From contig SYFT01000063.1 of assembly GCA_005799825.1 (NCBI GenBank), positions 1 through 49,027 of the forward strand: a stretch of DNA of 49,027 bases, written 5' to 3'. Each line of letters opens with the position of its first letter. Position 1 is the first letter of the stretch. A program made the translations under genes and the position numbers. Of this stretch, positions 31,021 through 40,495 are shown piece by piece. The stretch comes from Acidobacteriota bacterium. Its GTDB lineage: Bacteria; Acidobacteriota; Vicinamibacteria; Vicinamibacterales; SCN-69-37. The notes under the pieces were generated by a model, which made no database searches, was not told where the DNA came from, and worked only from the letters and a program-made list of their open reading frames with translations.

Positions 31021-32768
31021 CCCGCACGAATGTGCGCCTGAACGGACGGGGTGTGGCCGAGGGCACGGCAATCGGTCGCGCCGTGGTGGCCGTGAGCGAT
31101 GCACGGCAGGTGCGCTACAGGCTGGCAGCCGGCCGGGTCGATCGCGAGCGACAACGCTTGCGCGCGGCCCGGGTGATGACACGAACCCAACTCGAAGACA
31201 TCTCGACGCGCGTCTCGCGCACCGTGGGGCAGGCCCAGGCAGCAATTTTTGCGGCGCAGTTGCTGATGCTCGATGACCCGATGCTGGCCTCAAGGGTAGA
31301 TGAATTAATTCGCACCGAGCGCATCAACGCCGACTGGGCGCTTGAGCGGGCCATCGGGGAACTGCACGAGGTCTTCGCCAGGGAGGGCGATGCCTGGCTG
31401 CGCGAGCGCATTGGCGACCTCGCTGATGTCGGTGGACGGCTGCAACGCAACCTTCGCCTCGGGCGCGATCCGCTGGTGTCACTGGTGCAGGAACTCGACG
31501 GCCCCTTGATTGTGGTAGCTGATGAGGTCTCGCCATCCATCGCCGCTCAGCTCGACTGGTCGAAAGTGCGCGGACTGGTGTGTGACGTCGGGAGTCCGAC
31601 CAACCACACGGTTATTCTGGTGCGTTCGCTTGGCATCCCGACGGTCGTGGGACTTGGCAGTGCGACGCAGGTCATCCTGCCTGGACAGACCATCGCGATC
31701 GATGGCGCGACGGGCGAAGTGGTGGTGGAGCCCGACCAGCAGGCGCTTGAACGCTGGACGTTGCGGGCACAGTTGGCGACTGCGGCCCTGCGAAAACTCG
31801 ATGAGTGGCGCGCTGTGCCGGCTGTCACCGCCGACGGACTGCGGATTCGACTCGACGCAAATCTCGAGATCGCGGAGGAAGTGGGCCGGGTGATCGACGT
31901 TGGTGCCGAGGGCATTGGACTGTATCGGTCCGAGTTTCTGCTCGACCGCGCGCCGGGCGCCGGCGGACTCCATGAAGATGCCCAGTTCGAAACCTATCGC
32001 AGGCTTCTTGAAGCCCTGGCCCCACGGCCGGTCACGATCCGCACGTTCGACGCGGGCGAAGAGCGGTGGGAGCGGTTGACACATGGCCTGGCACACCGCG
32101 AGCGTTTCGGCCTGCGTGGTGTTCGGGCAGCGCTCCAGCATGACGATCGATTTCGCGTGCAGATGCGCGCCCTACTGAGGGCCGCGCCGTTCGGGCAATT
32201 GCGCATCCTGCTGCCCTTTGTGACATCGGTGGTCGAGTTCCGCCAGGCCCGCGCCCTGATCGGGGACATCGGCCGCGGTCTACCCGGCGTGGCCGCCGTG
32301 CCGGTGGGGGCTATGATTGAAGTGCCAGCGGCGGCCCTGACGGCCGATCGCCTGGCGCGCGAGGCCGATTTTCTCAGCGTCGGCACAAACGATCTGATCC
32401 AGTACACTTTGGCTATCGACAGGACCGACGAGCGTCTGTCGGGCCACTACGAGCCGCGCGAGCCGGCGGTGTTGCGGCTTCTGCGAATGGTGGCGGTGGC
32501 GGGTCGGCGGGCGAGTCGTGATTTTTCTGTGTGCGGCGAAATGGCGGCCGACCCGTTGCTGGTGGCGCTTCTTGTCGGGTTGGGATACCGGGCGTTCAGT
32601 GTGACGCCGGCGGCGCTCCCCGTCGTGAAACGTAGTCTGCGGGCCGTGGACAGCCGTTTCGCGGAACGGTGTGCGCGGCAGGCGGTGGCCGCCGACGGTG
32701 CCGAGGGCGTGCACAGGTTATTGGCACCCATCGCGGAAGTGATGGGTCGATTGGTTGCGGGTGGGTAG
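31017..32768 (+). CDS. ptsI: Phosphoenolpyruvate-protein phosphotransferase (PTS enzyme I)
   Basis: SPTNHTVILVRSLGIPTVVG (phospho-His), GAEGIGLYRSEFLL, SVGTNDLIQYTLAIDR. Confidence 0.96.
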   Translation: MTRTNVRLNGRGVAEGTAIGRAVVAVSDARQVRYRLAAGRVDRERQRLRAARVMTRTQLEDISTRVSRTVGQAQAAIFAAQLLMLDDPMLASRVDELIRTERINADWALERAIGELHEVFAREGDAWLRERIGDLADVGGRLQRNLRLGRDPLVSLVQELDGPLIVVADEVSPSIAAQLDWSKVRGLVCDVGSPTNHTVILVRSLGIPTVVGLGSATQVILPGQTIAIDGATGEVVVEPDQQALERWTLRAQLATAALRKLDEWRAVPAVTADGLRIRLDANLEIAEEVGRVIDVGAEGIGLYRSEFLLDRAPGAGGLHEDAQFETYRRLLEALAPRPVTIRTFDAGEERWERLTHGLAHRERFGLRGVRAALQHDDRFRVQMRALLRAAPFGQLRILLPFVTSVVEFRQARALIGDIGRGLPGVAAVPVGAMIEVPAAALTADRLAREADFLSVGTNDLIQYTLAIDRTDERLSGHYEPREPAVLRLLRMVAVAGRRASRDFSVCGEMAADPLLVALLVGLGYRAFSVTPAALPVVKRSLRAVDSRFAERCARQAVAADGAEGVHRLLAPIAEVMGRLVAGG

Positions 32769-32778
32769 AGGTACGGGA

Positions 32779-33141
32779 GTGAGGGAGACATTGGAGAACG
32801 TGATACGGGTCGAGAAGCCCTGGGGCTACGAACTGCACTGGGCGAAGACGGAACGCTACGTGGGCAAAGTCATCCACGTGAACAAAGGCCACGCGCTGAG
32901 CCTGCAGTACCACAAGGTCAAGGACGAGACCATCTTTCTATGGTCAGGAAAGATCAAGTTCGAGATCGAGGAAAACGGTCAACTCGTCGAGCGCGAAATG
33001 CTCCCAGGCGAATCCGTGCATATCACGCCGCCAACGGTTCACCGTATGACGGCGATCGAAGACTCGGACATCATGGAAGTCTCGACGCCCGAATTAGACG
33101 ATGTCGTGCGACTCAAAGACATGTATGGGCGAAGGTCCTGA
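32779..33141 (+). CDS. Cupin-domain protein (mannose-6-phosphate isomerase type II-like)
   Basis: VEKPWGYELHWAKTERYVGKVIHVNKGHALSLQYHKVKDETIFLWSG...HITPPTVHRM. Start uncertain (in-frame candidates 32755, 32779, 32791). Confidence 0.85.
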   Translation: MRETLENVIRVEKPWGYELHWAKTERYVGKVIHVNKGHALSLQYHKVKDETIFLWSGKIKFEIEENGQLVEREMLPGESVHITPPTVHRMTAIEDSDIMEVSTPELDDVVRLKDMYGRRS

Positions 33142-33180
33142 ATCTATCGGGGAATCGCTGCCCCGATAGATTTTAGATTT
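33141..33180 (+). terminator. Rho-independent terminator at the end of the guaA-to-cupin run
   Basis: Perfect 12-bp stem AATCTATCGGGG-(AATCGCTG)-CCCCGATAGATT followed by TTTAGATTT; begins at the cupin stop codon. Confidence 0.88.
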
Positions 33181-33189
33181 TCGATTCAA

Positions 33190-33663
33190 CTAAAACGGAA
33201 TGTCATCGTCGTTCGGGGCGTCGACCGGGCCCATGTCATCGGATATGTCCGAGCCTCCGGATGTGGCGCCCGATGACGCGAAGCGGTCGCGCTGGGGCCG
33301 CGCGACGCGTTCGGCACCTCCGCCACCACCACCGGCGCCGCCGAGCAGGACGACGCGGTCGGCGCGGATTTCAGTCGTCTTGACCTGCTTGCCTTCCTTG
33401 TCGGTCCATTCGCGCGTCTGGATCTTTCCTTCGACGTAGATCTGTTTGCCTTTGGTGAGGTATGGCTGAATCGACTCGGCCGTCTTGCCCCAGATGACAA
33501 TGCGATGCCACTGCGTATCTTCACGCTTCTGACCATCGCGGTCCGTGAAGTGATCGGTGGTGGCGATGCTCACCGTGGCGACGGCGGTACCGCCGGTTGT
33601 AAAACGCATCTCCGCGTCGCGACCGAGATTCCCCACCAGAATTGCTTTATTGACGCTGCCCAT
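33190..33663 (-). CDS. ssb: Single-stranded DNA-binding protein
   Basis: MGSVNKAILVGNLGRDAEMRFTTGGTAVATVSIAT; Gly-rich linker; acidic C-terminal tip NDDDIPF. Confidence 0.97.
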   Translation of the reverse strand: MGSVNKAILVGNLGRDAEMRFTTGGTAVATVSIATTDHFTDRDGQKREDTQWHRIVIWGKTAESIQPYLTKGKQIYVEGKIQTREWTDKEGKQVKTTEIRADRVVLLGGAGGGGGGAERVARPQRDRFASSGATSGGSDISDDMGPVDAPNDDDIPF

Positions 33664-33721
33664 GACCAGTCCTTTGCTCTCTCGCGCGTAGACCCCGCGC
33701 GTGGGTGGTGCTGCTACTCAT

Positions 33722-33739
33722 GGCACTGAAACCAGTGCC
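33722..33739 (-). other. Small inverted repeat immediately downstream of the cpoB-like stop codon
   Basis: GGCACTG-AAAC-CAGTGCC, 7-bp perfect stem between the cpoB-like gene and ssb on the minus strand; no T-tract, so function uncertain. Confidence 0.4.
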
Positions 33740-34612
33740 CTACTTGTTAATGCGCGCCAATGCCTGTGTGGCCAACATGTACGCGCTGCCATCGGGGAAT
33801 GTCCGTCGCACCAGTTCCCAATTCGTTCTGGCACGCGCCGTCTGGCCCAGTTGTTCGTAGGCCAGGCCTTGCTTATAGATCGCCTGCGGTTCCCAGTCAG
33901 TCCCCTTGTGAATTGTAATCACTTGTTCATAGGCTGCAACGGCTTCTTTGAATCCACCCCTGCCGTAATACGACTCGGCGATGTGGAAACGGGCCCTGGC
34001 CGCGTCGGGCGAGGTCGGGAAAATCTTGATGTAGTACTCGAATCCCGTGATCGCCATTTCAAAGTCGCCACGGGCGTAGTCACCGAACGCGGAATCGAAC
34101 GCGCGCTGCGGATTCTGCGGCTGAGCGGGGGCGACGGGCGGGGGTGCCGCCGCAGGAGGCGTGGCGCCAGTGCCGGCGGCTGCCGGGTCGGTGACCGCCG
34201 ACGTTGCGGTCAGCAGTGCAATAATCTGGGTCAACAGGGTTCGCTGGGCGGCCAATTCCTGACGCATGATCTCCATTTCGTGCGCCTCTTTAGAGAGACT
34301 CACGTTCGTGGCATCAAGTTTTTCGCGAAGAATGCGCGCGTTGTCTGTGAGCGCCCCAATCACCAGGCCCTGATCGGCAAACAGTTTGCGGGTGGCGCTA
34401 GCCTGCTCGTCGATTCGTGGACCCACTTTGGCCAAGGCCTCGGACAGCGACGCCACGGCTAGCCGCAGTTGCTGAGTCTGCTCCTGAAGCATGCGGACGT
34501 CGGAAAACAACTGCAGGTGCTCGCGATTCTGCGCCGCGGCGACCGCCGGCGCAAGAACGCCAGCCACGGCGATCGCAAACAGACCGGCGCGGGTCAGTGA
34601 CCGAACATTCAT
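33740..34612 (-). CDS. cpoB: Tol-Pal associated periplasmic TPR protein (YbgF/CpoB family)
   Basis: N-terminal coiled-coil plus C-terminal TPRs (AFDSAFGDYARGDFEMAITGFEYYIKIFPTSPDAARARFHIAESYYGRG); last gene of a tol-pal operon. Confidence 0.88.
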   Translation of the reverse strand: MNVRSLTRAGLFAIAVAGVLAPAVAAAQNREHLQLFSDVRMLQEQTQQLRLAVASLSEALAKVGPRIDEQASATRKLFADQGLVIGALTDNARILREKLDATNVSLSKEAHEMEIMRQELAAQRTLLTQIIALLTATSAVTDPAAAGTGATPPAAAPPPVAPAQPQNPQRAFDSAFGDYARGDFEMAITGFEYYIKIFPTSPDAARARFHIAESYYGRGGFKEAVAAYEQVITIHKGTDWEPQAIYKQGLAYEQLGQTARARTNWELVRRTFPDGSAYMLATQALARINK

Positions 34613-34638
34613 GATGGCATCCCTTCGCGACTCGAACC

Positions 34639-35235
34639 CTACTTCGCGGTGACGACGAAGTGTCCTCGCCTATTTTTAGCATAGGCGGCCTCGTCGTGGC
34701 CGGGATCAAAGGGAAACTCCTTGCCATAACTAACCGTACGGATGCGATCGGCTGAAATCCCAAGCGAGAGCAGGTAGCTCTTCGTGGCCAGCGCGCGACG
34801 TTCGCCGAGCGCCAGGTTGTATTCAGCCGTGCCGCGTTCATCGCTGTGGCCCTCAATGGTGATGGCCCACGTGGGATACTTCTTCAGGATGGCCGCGTTG
34901 TCGGTCAGCACCTTCTGCCCCTCGGCATCCACCGAATCACTGTCGTATCCAAACAAAACGGGGCCGAGTGGCGCCTGTCGATTGATCTCATCCGTATCCA
35001 TCGTCGCCAGGGGGTCTGCAGAGACGACGGGCAGCTCGGCTGCGAGGATGGGTGGCGCGTCCGGCGCCGGCGGCACCGGAGGCCGCGAGGAGGGTGGGCT
35101 ACCTCCGCCGGGAAATGCCTGAGGTCTGGGCGGCGGAGTGGTGGGGCTGATCGCGGGCGGCGTCTTGCCTCCGCATGCCGAAGCAAGCCACAGGGCACCA
35201 ACCACCAGGAATGACATGAGAGAGGAGCGTGACAT
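34639..35235 (-). CDS. pal: Peptidoglycan-associated lipoprotein (OmpA family)
   Basis: Lipobox WLASACG; OmpA motif ITIEGHSDERGTAEYNLALGERRALATKSYLLSLGI. Confidence 0.94.
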   Translation of the reverse strand: MSRSSLMSFLVVGALWLASACGGKTPPAISPTTPPPRPQAFPGGGSPPSSRPPVPPAPDAPPILAAELPVVSADPLATMDTDEINRQAPLGPVLFGYDSDSVDAEGQKVLTDNAAILKKYPTWAITIEGHSDERGTAEYNLALGERRALATKSYLLSLGISADRIRTVSYGKEFPFDPGHDEAAYAKNRRGHFVVTAK

Positions 35236-35262
35236 ATGTGTGGATTCCTTTTACTCGTTCAG

Positions 35263-36639
35263 CTAGCGATTTGACCAGCGGGGGTAGCGGTTGTTGCCGG
35301 TGAAGGTGATTTGGCGGACATTCTTTCCGTCGGCATCCATGACGGCGATGTGTTCCTTGCCCCAGCGAGTCGTCACAAAGGCGATGTGCCTGCCGTTGGG
35401 AGACACGGTGGGACTTTCATTGGACCCGGGACCGTCAGTCAGCTGTACGACGTCTCGGGTGCCAATGCTGACCTTCTTGATCTCGACGCCGCCGGGCACT
35501 TCGGCGCTGTACGCGATGAAGTCGAGTGCCCAGGTGGGTCGGTCGGCTTTCCTGGGTTCGCTGGTTATCTTGGTAGCCGGTCCGCCGTCGGCACTCATGA
35601 TGTAGATCTGGTTACTGCCGCCGCGATCTGAGGTGAAGGCGATCTGCGTTCCGTTCGGCGACCATGCTGGGGCGCTGTCGTCTGAGGGATGGGACGTCAA
35701 CCGCCGCATGTCGGTGCCGTCGATCTTGACCACATAAATTTCCCAGTTGCCATCGCGGCTGGACGCGTAGGCGATGCGAGTGCCGTCGGGCGACCATGCC
35801 GGAAGGAAGTTTTGTGCGCGATCGGTGCCGCGCGCGGGCCGGCCCAGCTGCACCTGCACCTCATAGAGCTTCTGGACATAGATGTCCACAAATCCCGACT
35901 GGTGGGATTGATACACGATTGCACGGCTGTCGGGCGACCACGACGGCGCCAGATTGAGCGACCCTCGCACGGTGACACGGCTGGGCCTGAAGCCGTCGTA
36001 GTCCGCGATGTACACTTCCTTGATTGACCGCTGCTCGATCATGCCGCCCATCCGTTCACCATCACGGTCGGAGACAAACGCGAACTTGGTGCGCGCGACA
36101 CCGTCGAGACCAAATCGTTCCTTGTGCAGTTCGTCGGCGATGGTGTGCGCGCAGAGCCGCACGCCCCGCAATGAACAGGTGTATCGCTTTCCGAATGTCG
36201 GCACCTTACGTTCGACGTTGATCACTCGCACGTCGAGCTGGAGGTTCCCGTCGGCTCGCACCGCGCTCCCCACCAGTACATCATCGGCGCCGATCTGATT
36301 CCACGACTCGTAGGGCAGGCTTTCAGCGGGCGTGGACGGCACCTGCGCGGCGCCGGCCTGGCTGATCATCTGAAACTCACGCTCGAACTCGAGGTCTTTC
36401 CACAACACGTCGCCGAGCGTCTTGGCCGCCTCCAGCAGCTCGGCGTCGACGCCGGTCATGATGAAGGCTGGAATCGCGAGGCGGGGCAGCCGGCCGCTGA
36501 TGCCGCCAATGCTGGTGCGGATTTCTGTCTGCTGCTCGCCGAGCGTGGAGGAGATGACCTCTGTCGGGTCGAGTGGCGGGGCCCACGCCGCGAGCGCGGT
36601 ACCACACAGCGCCGAGGCGAGAAGAAAACAAACGCGCAT
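35263..36639 (-). CDS. tolB: Tol-Pal system protein TolB
   Basis: N-terminal TolB domain and WD-like blades (KFAFVSDRDG, PSWSPDSRAIVYQS, PAWSPDGTRIAYASSRDGNWEIY, PAWSPNGTQIAFTSDRGG). Start at MRVCFLLAS. Confidence 0.93.
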   Translation of the reverse strand: MRVCFLLASALCGTALAAWAPPLDPTEVISSTLGEQQTEIRTSIGGISGRLPRLAIPAFIMTGVDAELLEAAKTLGDVLWKDLEFEREFQMISQAGAAQVPSTPAESLPYESWNQIGADDVLVGSAVRADGNLQLDVRVINVERKVPTFGKRYTCSLRGVRLCAHTIADELHKERFGLDGVARTKFAFVSDRDGERMGGMIEQRSIKEVYIADYDGFRPSRVTVRGSLNLAPSWSPDSRAIVYQSHQSGFVDIYVQKLYEVQVQLGRPARGTDRAQNFLPAWSPDGTRIAYASSRDGNWEIYVVKIDGTDMRRLTSHPSDDSAPAWSPNGTQIAFTSDRGGSNQIYIMSADGGPATKITSEPRKADRPTWALDFIAYSAEVPGGVEIKKVSIGTRDVVQLTDGPGSNESPTVSPNGRHIAFVTTRWGKEHIAVMDADGKNVRQITFTGNNRYPRWSNR

Positions 36640-36641
36640 CG

Positions 36642-37430
36642 CTATTTGACCTCGTAATTGAATCGGAGTCGTACGCGAAGAGTGGCCTCTTTGTAGTCGC
36701 GTGGCAGGGGCGGAATCATCGCGAGGCCGACGGCCCGACGCGCCTCCTGGTCCAGGATAAAGCTGCCGCTTGTGGCAGCGATTTCCCGGCTCACCACTTT
36801 GCCGTCTCTCGTCACCATAAACAGCACCTCGCTCCAGCCGGTTTCCTGCTGAAAGTTGTTCCACTGTTTCCGAATCGCGTCGTTCATTTGGCTGGTCCAG
36901 ACAGGATCAAAGGTATTGAGGTCTACGACGCCACCGGTCCCACCGCCCCCGGCCTGCGTCAACCCCTGCCCAGTGCCTGTCGCTCCCGTATCGGTCACGG
37001 CTGTACCGGCCTGCACCTGTTTTCCGGTGACGGGCGGTTTTGGCGGAGTCACCGACGGCGGCGCGACCTTCTCGGGCATCTTCTCAGGTACTGTTGGCCG
37101 ACTGACCGTCGTGCTCGGCGTCGGCATCACGTCTGGCTTTGGGGGCGGTACTGGTTTGACCGGTTCCGGGCGAGGTGGTTCCTGGACACCTTTCTCAACT
37201 GGTCGTCCGGCAATCGGTGCCACGCCTGTTGTCTTTTCGCCGAACGAACCGCCCAGGCTGACCTCAATCACGTTCGGTTTCACCGGGTCGCTCGACAACC
37301 AATTTGAGGGAATCAGCACGGCGCCGACAAACACTACCAGGTGGACGGCCAGCGAATATCCGAACAGCCGCGTTAGTCCACCGTCGTCCTTCGCACGTGC
37401 GTCGATGACGTCGGTGATCGCGCCTCTCAC
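36642..37430 (-). CDS. TolA/TonB-family energy transducer
   Basis: N-terminal TM, Pro-rich spacer (PRPEPVKPVPPPKPDVMPTP), TonB-like C-terminus with AVGLAMIPPLPRDYKEATLRVRLRFNYEVK; position in the tol operon. Confidence 0.86.
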   Translation of the reverse strand: MRGAITDVIDARAKDDGGLTRLFGYSLAVHLVVFVGAVLIPSNWLSSDPVKPNVIEVSLGGSFGEKTTGVAPIAGRPVEKGVQEPPRPEPVKPVPPPKPDVMPTPSTTVSRPTVPEKMPEKVAPPSVTPPKPPVTGKQVQAGTAVTDTGATGTGQGLTQAGGGGTGGVVDLNTFDPVWTSQMNDAIRKQWNNFQQETGWSEVLFMVTRDGKVVSREIAATSGSFILDQEARRAVGLAMIPPLPRDYKEATLRVRLRFNYEVK

Positions 37431-37900
37431 GGGAACTGTCTCCCGTTGGGTGGAGCGGTGGCAATCATCACCCGGTCCACGCCTCCGGCTTTCAGCGTGT
37501 CCATCACGGTGATCAGGGTCTGCAGCGTGATGTCGCCATCGCCACCGACGTAGACGTCACGCGTCGGACGGTCCTTCAATTCCTGCGATACTCGCTCAGC
37601 GAGGAACCGGATTCCCACGCGCAACTTCCCGAGGAGCACGACCCTGTCGCGCTCAAACGTAAGAGGGACCGTGACGTAGACCGGTTCGGCCTTGATCGGC
37701 TGGGGACTGCGCGACTGCGGCAGACGCACGCCGAAGCCCTGCTGCATCATCGGCGCACTCACCATGAAAATGATGAGCAGCACGAGCATCACGTCCACCA
37801 GCGGTACGACGTTGATTTCGGCGAGCGAAGTGGAGACACGGTGACTTCGTCCCCGCCGACTGCGACCGCTGCCCTGCGAGACTTGTTCAACCTTTGGCAC
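37427..37900 (-). CDS. tolR: Biopolymer transport protein ExbD/TolR
   Basis: LAEINVVPLVDVMLVLLIIFMVSAPMM. Confidence 0.92.
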   Translation of the reverse strand: MPKVEQVSQGSGRSRRGRSHRVSTSLAEINVVPLVDVMLVLLIIFMVSAPMMQQGFGVRLPQSRSPQPIKAEPVYVTVPLTFERDRVVLLGKLRVGIRFLAERVSQELKDRPTRDVYVGGDGDITLQTLITVMDTLKAGGVDRVMIATAPPNGRQFP

Positions 37901-37912
37901 GGGCGCGCTCCT

Positions 37913-38674
37913 TTAGGAAAAATTCCGCTCGGCGATGTTCAGGAACTCCATTGAGAAGTCATCCATCGCTGCGGCAAAGCCCTTCACCTTGTACGTCAGG
38001 TCGTTATAGAAATACACCGCCGGAATCGCCGCGAATAATCCAGCCGCTGTAGCCACGAGTGCTTCAGCGATACCGGGTGCGACCACTGCGAGACTGGTGG
38101 AACCGGTTTCACCAATGCCCTGAAACGACGCCATGATGCCGACGACCGTACCGAACAACCCGATGTACGGCGTGATTGACGCGGTCGTCGCCAGAAAACC
38201 GATGCGCGCTTCCAACCGGCTCACCTCAACGGCGGTGGCACGCAACAGCGCACGGTCGAGACTCTCAAGGCTTCGTAGAGTCGGACGCGGAACAGCCGAA
38301 CCGGGTTTGACTTCACCCGCGGCGCGGAGTTGCGTGTTTAACTCCGCATAACCCATGTGGAACAGGCCCACAAGGGGACTGGCCACTAGAGTGCCGCAGA
38401 CCGAGTGGACCTCGGAGAAGCGGCTGCTCTTGCGAAAAATGTCCAGAAACGCCGCCGTCTGTTTTTCGGCGCGACGGAACTGGCTCCGCTTGTGGGAAAT
38501 GATGCCCCAGGACAGTACCGAGAACAGCAGCAGAATGACGAGCACCGCCCACGAAAGGAGGGACGCGTCTTTCAGCAGCGAAACGATATCAGTACTGCTT
38601 GGGGCGGTGACGGCCGCATCTCCAGCTGGACCCTGGGATTGAAAAGCCAGGATCATTGTGCCTAGCGTGCGCAA
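37913..38674 (-). CDS. tolQ: MotA/TolQ/ExbB proton channel protein TolQ
   Basis: IGFLATTASITPYIGLFGTVVGIMASFQGIGETGSTSLAVVAPGIAEALVATAAGLFAAIPAV. Confidence 0.94.
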   Translation of the reverse strand: MRTLGTMILAFQSQGPAGDAAVTAPSSTDIVSLLKDASLLSWAVLVILLLFSVLSWGIISHKRSQFRRAEKQTAAFLDIFRKSSRFSEVHSVCGTLVASPLVGLFHMGYAELNTQLRAAGEVKPGSAVPRPTLRSLESLDRALLRATAVEVSRLEARIGFLATTASITPYIGLFGTVVGIMASFQGIGETGSTSLAVVAPGIAEALVATAAGLFAAIPAVYFYNDLTYKVKGFAAAMDDFSMEFLNIAERNFS

Positions 38675-38791
38675 CAGAACCTCCGCCTACACAAATTGAG
38701 GCGCTGCTGGGACAGCGCAAACCCTACCGAATGTACCACGAGGCCAAAGGGCTGTCAAAGGTTTGATACCATTGGACTTCGTTCAATTCCC

Positions 38792-40495
38792 ATGCTGCGC
38801 TTTCTCGCGATTCGTCATCTCGCGGTCATTGACCACCTTGAGGTGGAGTTTGTGCCGGGGCTCACGGTGCTCACTGGTGAAACTGGCGCCGGCAAGTCAA
38901 TGCTCGTGGAAGCGATCGATTTGCTCGTCGGCGGGCGAGCGAGCGCCGACCTGGTCCGCACCGGAGAAGAGACCGCCACCATCCAGGCCATCTTCGAGCG
39001 CGAGGACGGACGGGAGGTCATCGTCCGGCGCGAGATTTCTTCGCAGGGCCGCAGCCGCGCGTTCATTGATGACGCGCTCGCAACCTCGGCCGCCCTGCGA
39101 CAACTGGGCGGTTCGCTCGTCGATTTGCACGGACAACACGAACACCAGACGCTGCTAAACCCGCAGGAACACGCCGGGTTGGTAGACGCGTACGCTGGCC
39201 ACGATGCGATGGTCGCTGATGTCGCCCGGCTCTTTGCCGAGTGGCGTGGCGTTGCCGGCGCACTCGAACGGACGAGACTGTCGGAACGCGAAAAAGCCGC
39301 ACGCATAGACACCGTCACGTTTCATCTTGTCGAACTCGATCGCGCGGCTCCGACAGCCGGAGAAGACGATCGACTGGCGGCGGATCGGCTGGTTCTTGCG
39401 AATGTCGATCGCCTCGAAAGGCTCTCGACTGAAGCCTACGCCGCCTTGTATGACAAGGAAGGCTCGGCGCTTGAATCACTGACCCTCGTCTGGAAGCGCG
39501 TGGCCGATCTCGCCGAGATCGATCCGCGCTTCGCACCCTACGTCGAGCACCGCGACGAAGTGAAAGCCCGCCTCGAAGAACTCGCCTTCATGTTGCGGTC
39601 ATATTCAGGAGATCTTGACGCGTCCCCCGAACGCTTGCAGCTGACCGAAGACCGCCTGGCTGCCATCGATCGGTTGAAGAAGAAGTACGGACCCACACTT
39701 GAGGACGTCATCGCTTCCCGGCAGGCATTCCACGACGAGCTGGCCTCGCTCGAGGCCAATGATGCGCGCGCGGCTGTGCTCGAACACGAGACCGCCGCGG
39801 CCGCCGACCGGTTCCGGCACCAGGCGCTCGAACTGTCGGCCTCCAGAAAGGCGGCGGGGAAGCGGCTCTCGGCCGCGCTCGAGGCTGCCCTGGGCCAACT
39901 CGCCATGCCCCGTGCCCGGGTTGAGGTCAGGGTCTCGTCGAGCCCAGACCAGCCCGACAGCTGGACAGCCCTCGGCGTGGACGCGGTCGAGTTTTTTCTG
40001 TCGCCGAACCCGGGCGAGGACCTCCGACCGTTGGCCCGCATCGCGTCCGGGGGCGAGCTCTCGCGCATCATGCTGGCGCTCAAGACCCTGGCCACCCCAG
40101 ATAAGGCGGGCCGGACGCTCATCTTTGACGAGGTCGATGCCGGCATCGGCGGGGCAGCGGCGGACGCGGTTGGCGCCAGGCTCCAGCAACTGGGCGCACG
40201 ATTCCAGGTGCTGTGCATCACGCACCTTCCGCAGATAGCCTCGCGCGGTGTGTCTCACCTCCACATTGCCAAGCAGGTCAAACTGGGCCGCACCATTTCT
40301 GCGGTGTCGCGGCTCGACGGTGCGGACCGGGAACTTGAGATTGCCCGGATGATCGCTGGGCGGGACGTATCAGGCCCGATTTTGGCAACCGCCCGGGATA
40401 TGCTTGCCGCCAGACGTGTTACCGAAGATAAGACAAAAGGCGAAAGCGAAAGTGGATCGGCAGCGAAAGCGAAAGGCAAGCGGCGTGGCGCGTAA
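38792..40495 (+). CDS. recN: DNA repair protein RecN
   Basis: MLRFLAIRHLAVIDHLEVEFVPGLTVLTGETGAGKSMLVEAIDLLVGGRAS; LIFDEVDAGIGGAAADAVG; CITHLPQIAS. Confidence 0.96.
   Translation: MLRFLAIRHLAVIDHLEVEFVPGLTVLTGETGAGKSMLVEAIDLLVGGRASADLVRTGEETATIQAIFEREDGREVIVRREISSQGRSRAFIDDALATSAALRQLGGSLVDLHGQHEHQTLLNPQEHAGLVDAYAGHDAMVADVARLFAEWRGVAGALERTRLSEREKAARIDTVTFHLVELDRAAPTAGEDDRLAADRLVLANVDRLERLSTEAYAALYDKEGSALESLTLVWKRVADLAEIDPRFAPYVEHRDEVKARLEELAFMLRSYSGDLDASPERLQLTEDRLAAIDRLKKKYGPTLEDVIASRQAFHDELASLEANDARAAVLEHETAAAADRFRHQALELSASRKAAGKRLSAALEAALGQLAMPRARVEVRVSSSPDQPDSWTALGVDAVEFFLSPNPGEDLRPLARIASGGELSRIMLALKTLATPDKAGRTLIFDEVDAGIGGAAADAVGARLQQLGARFQVLCITHLPQIASRGVSHLHIAKQVKLGRTISAVSRLDGADRELEIARMIAGRDVSGPILATARDMLAARRVTEDKTKGESESGSAAKAKGKRRGA

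Noticed and set aside
34866-34875. CCCACGTGGG palindrome considered as a parS-like site
   Set aside because: Only the central CACGTG matches parS; it lies in the conserved coding region of pal and is a single short palindrome.
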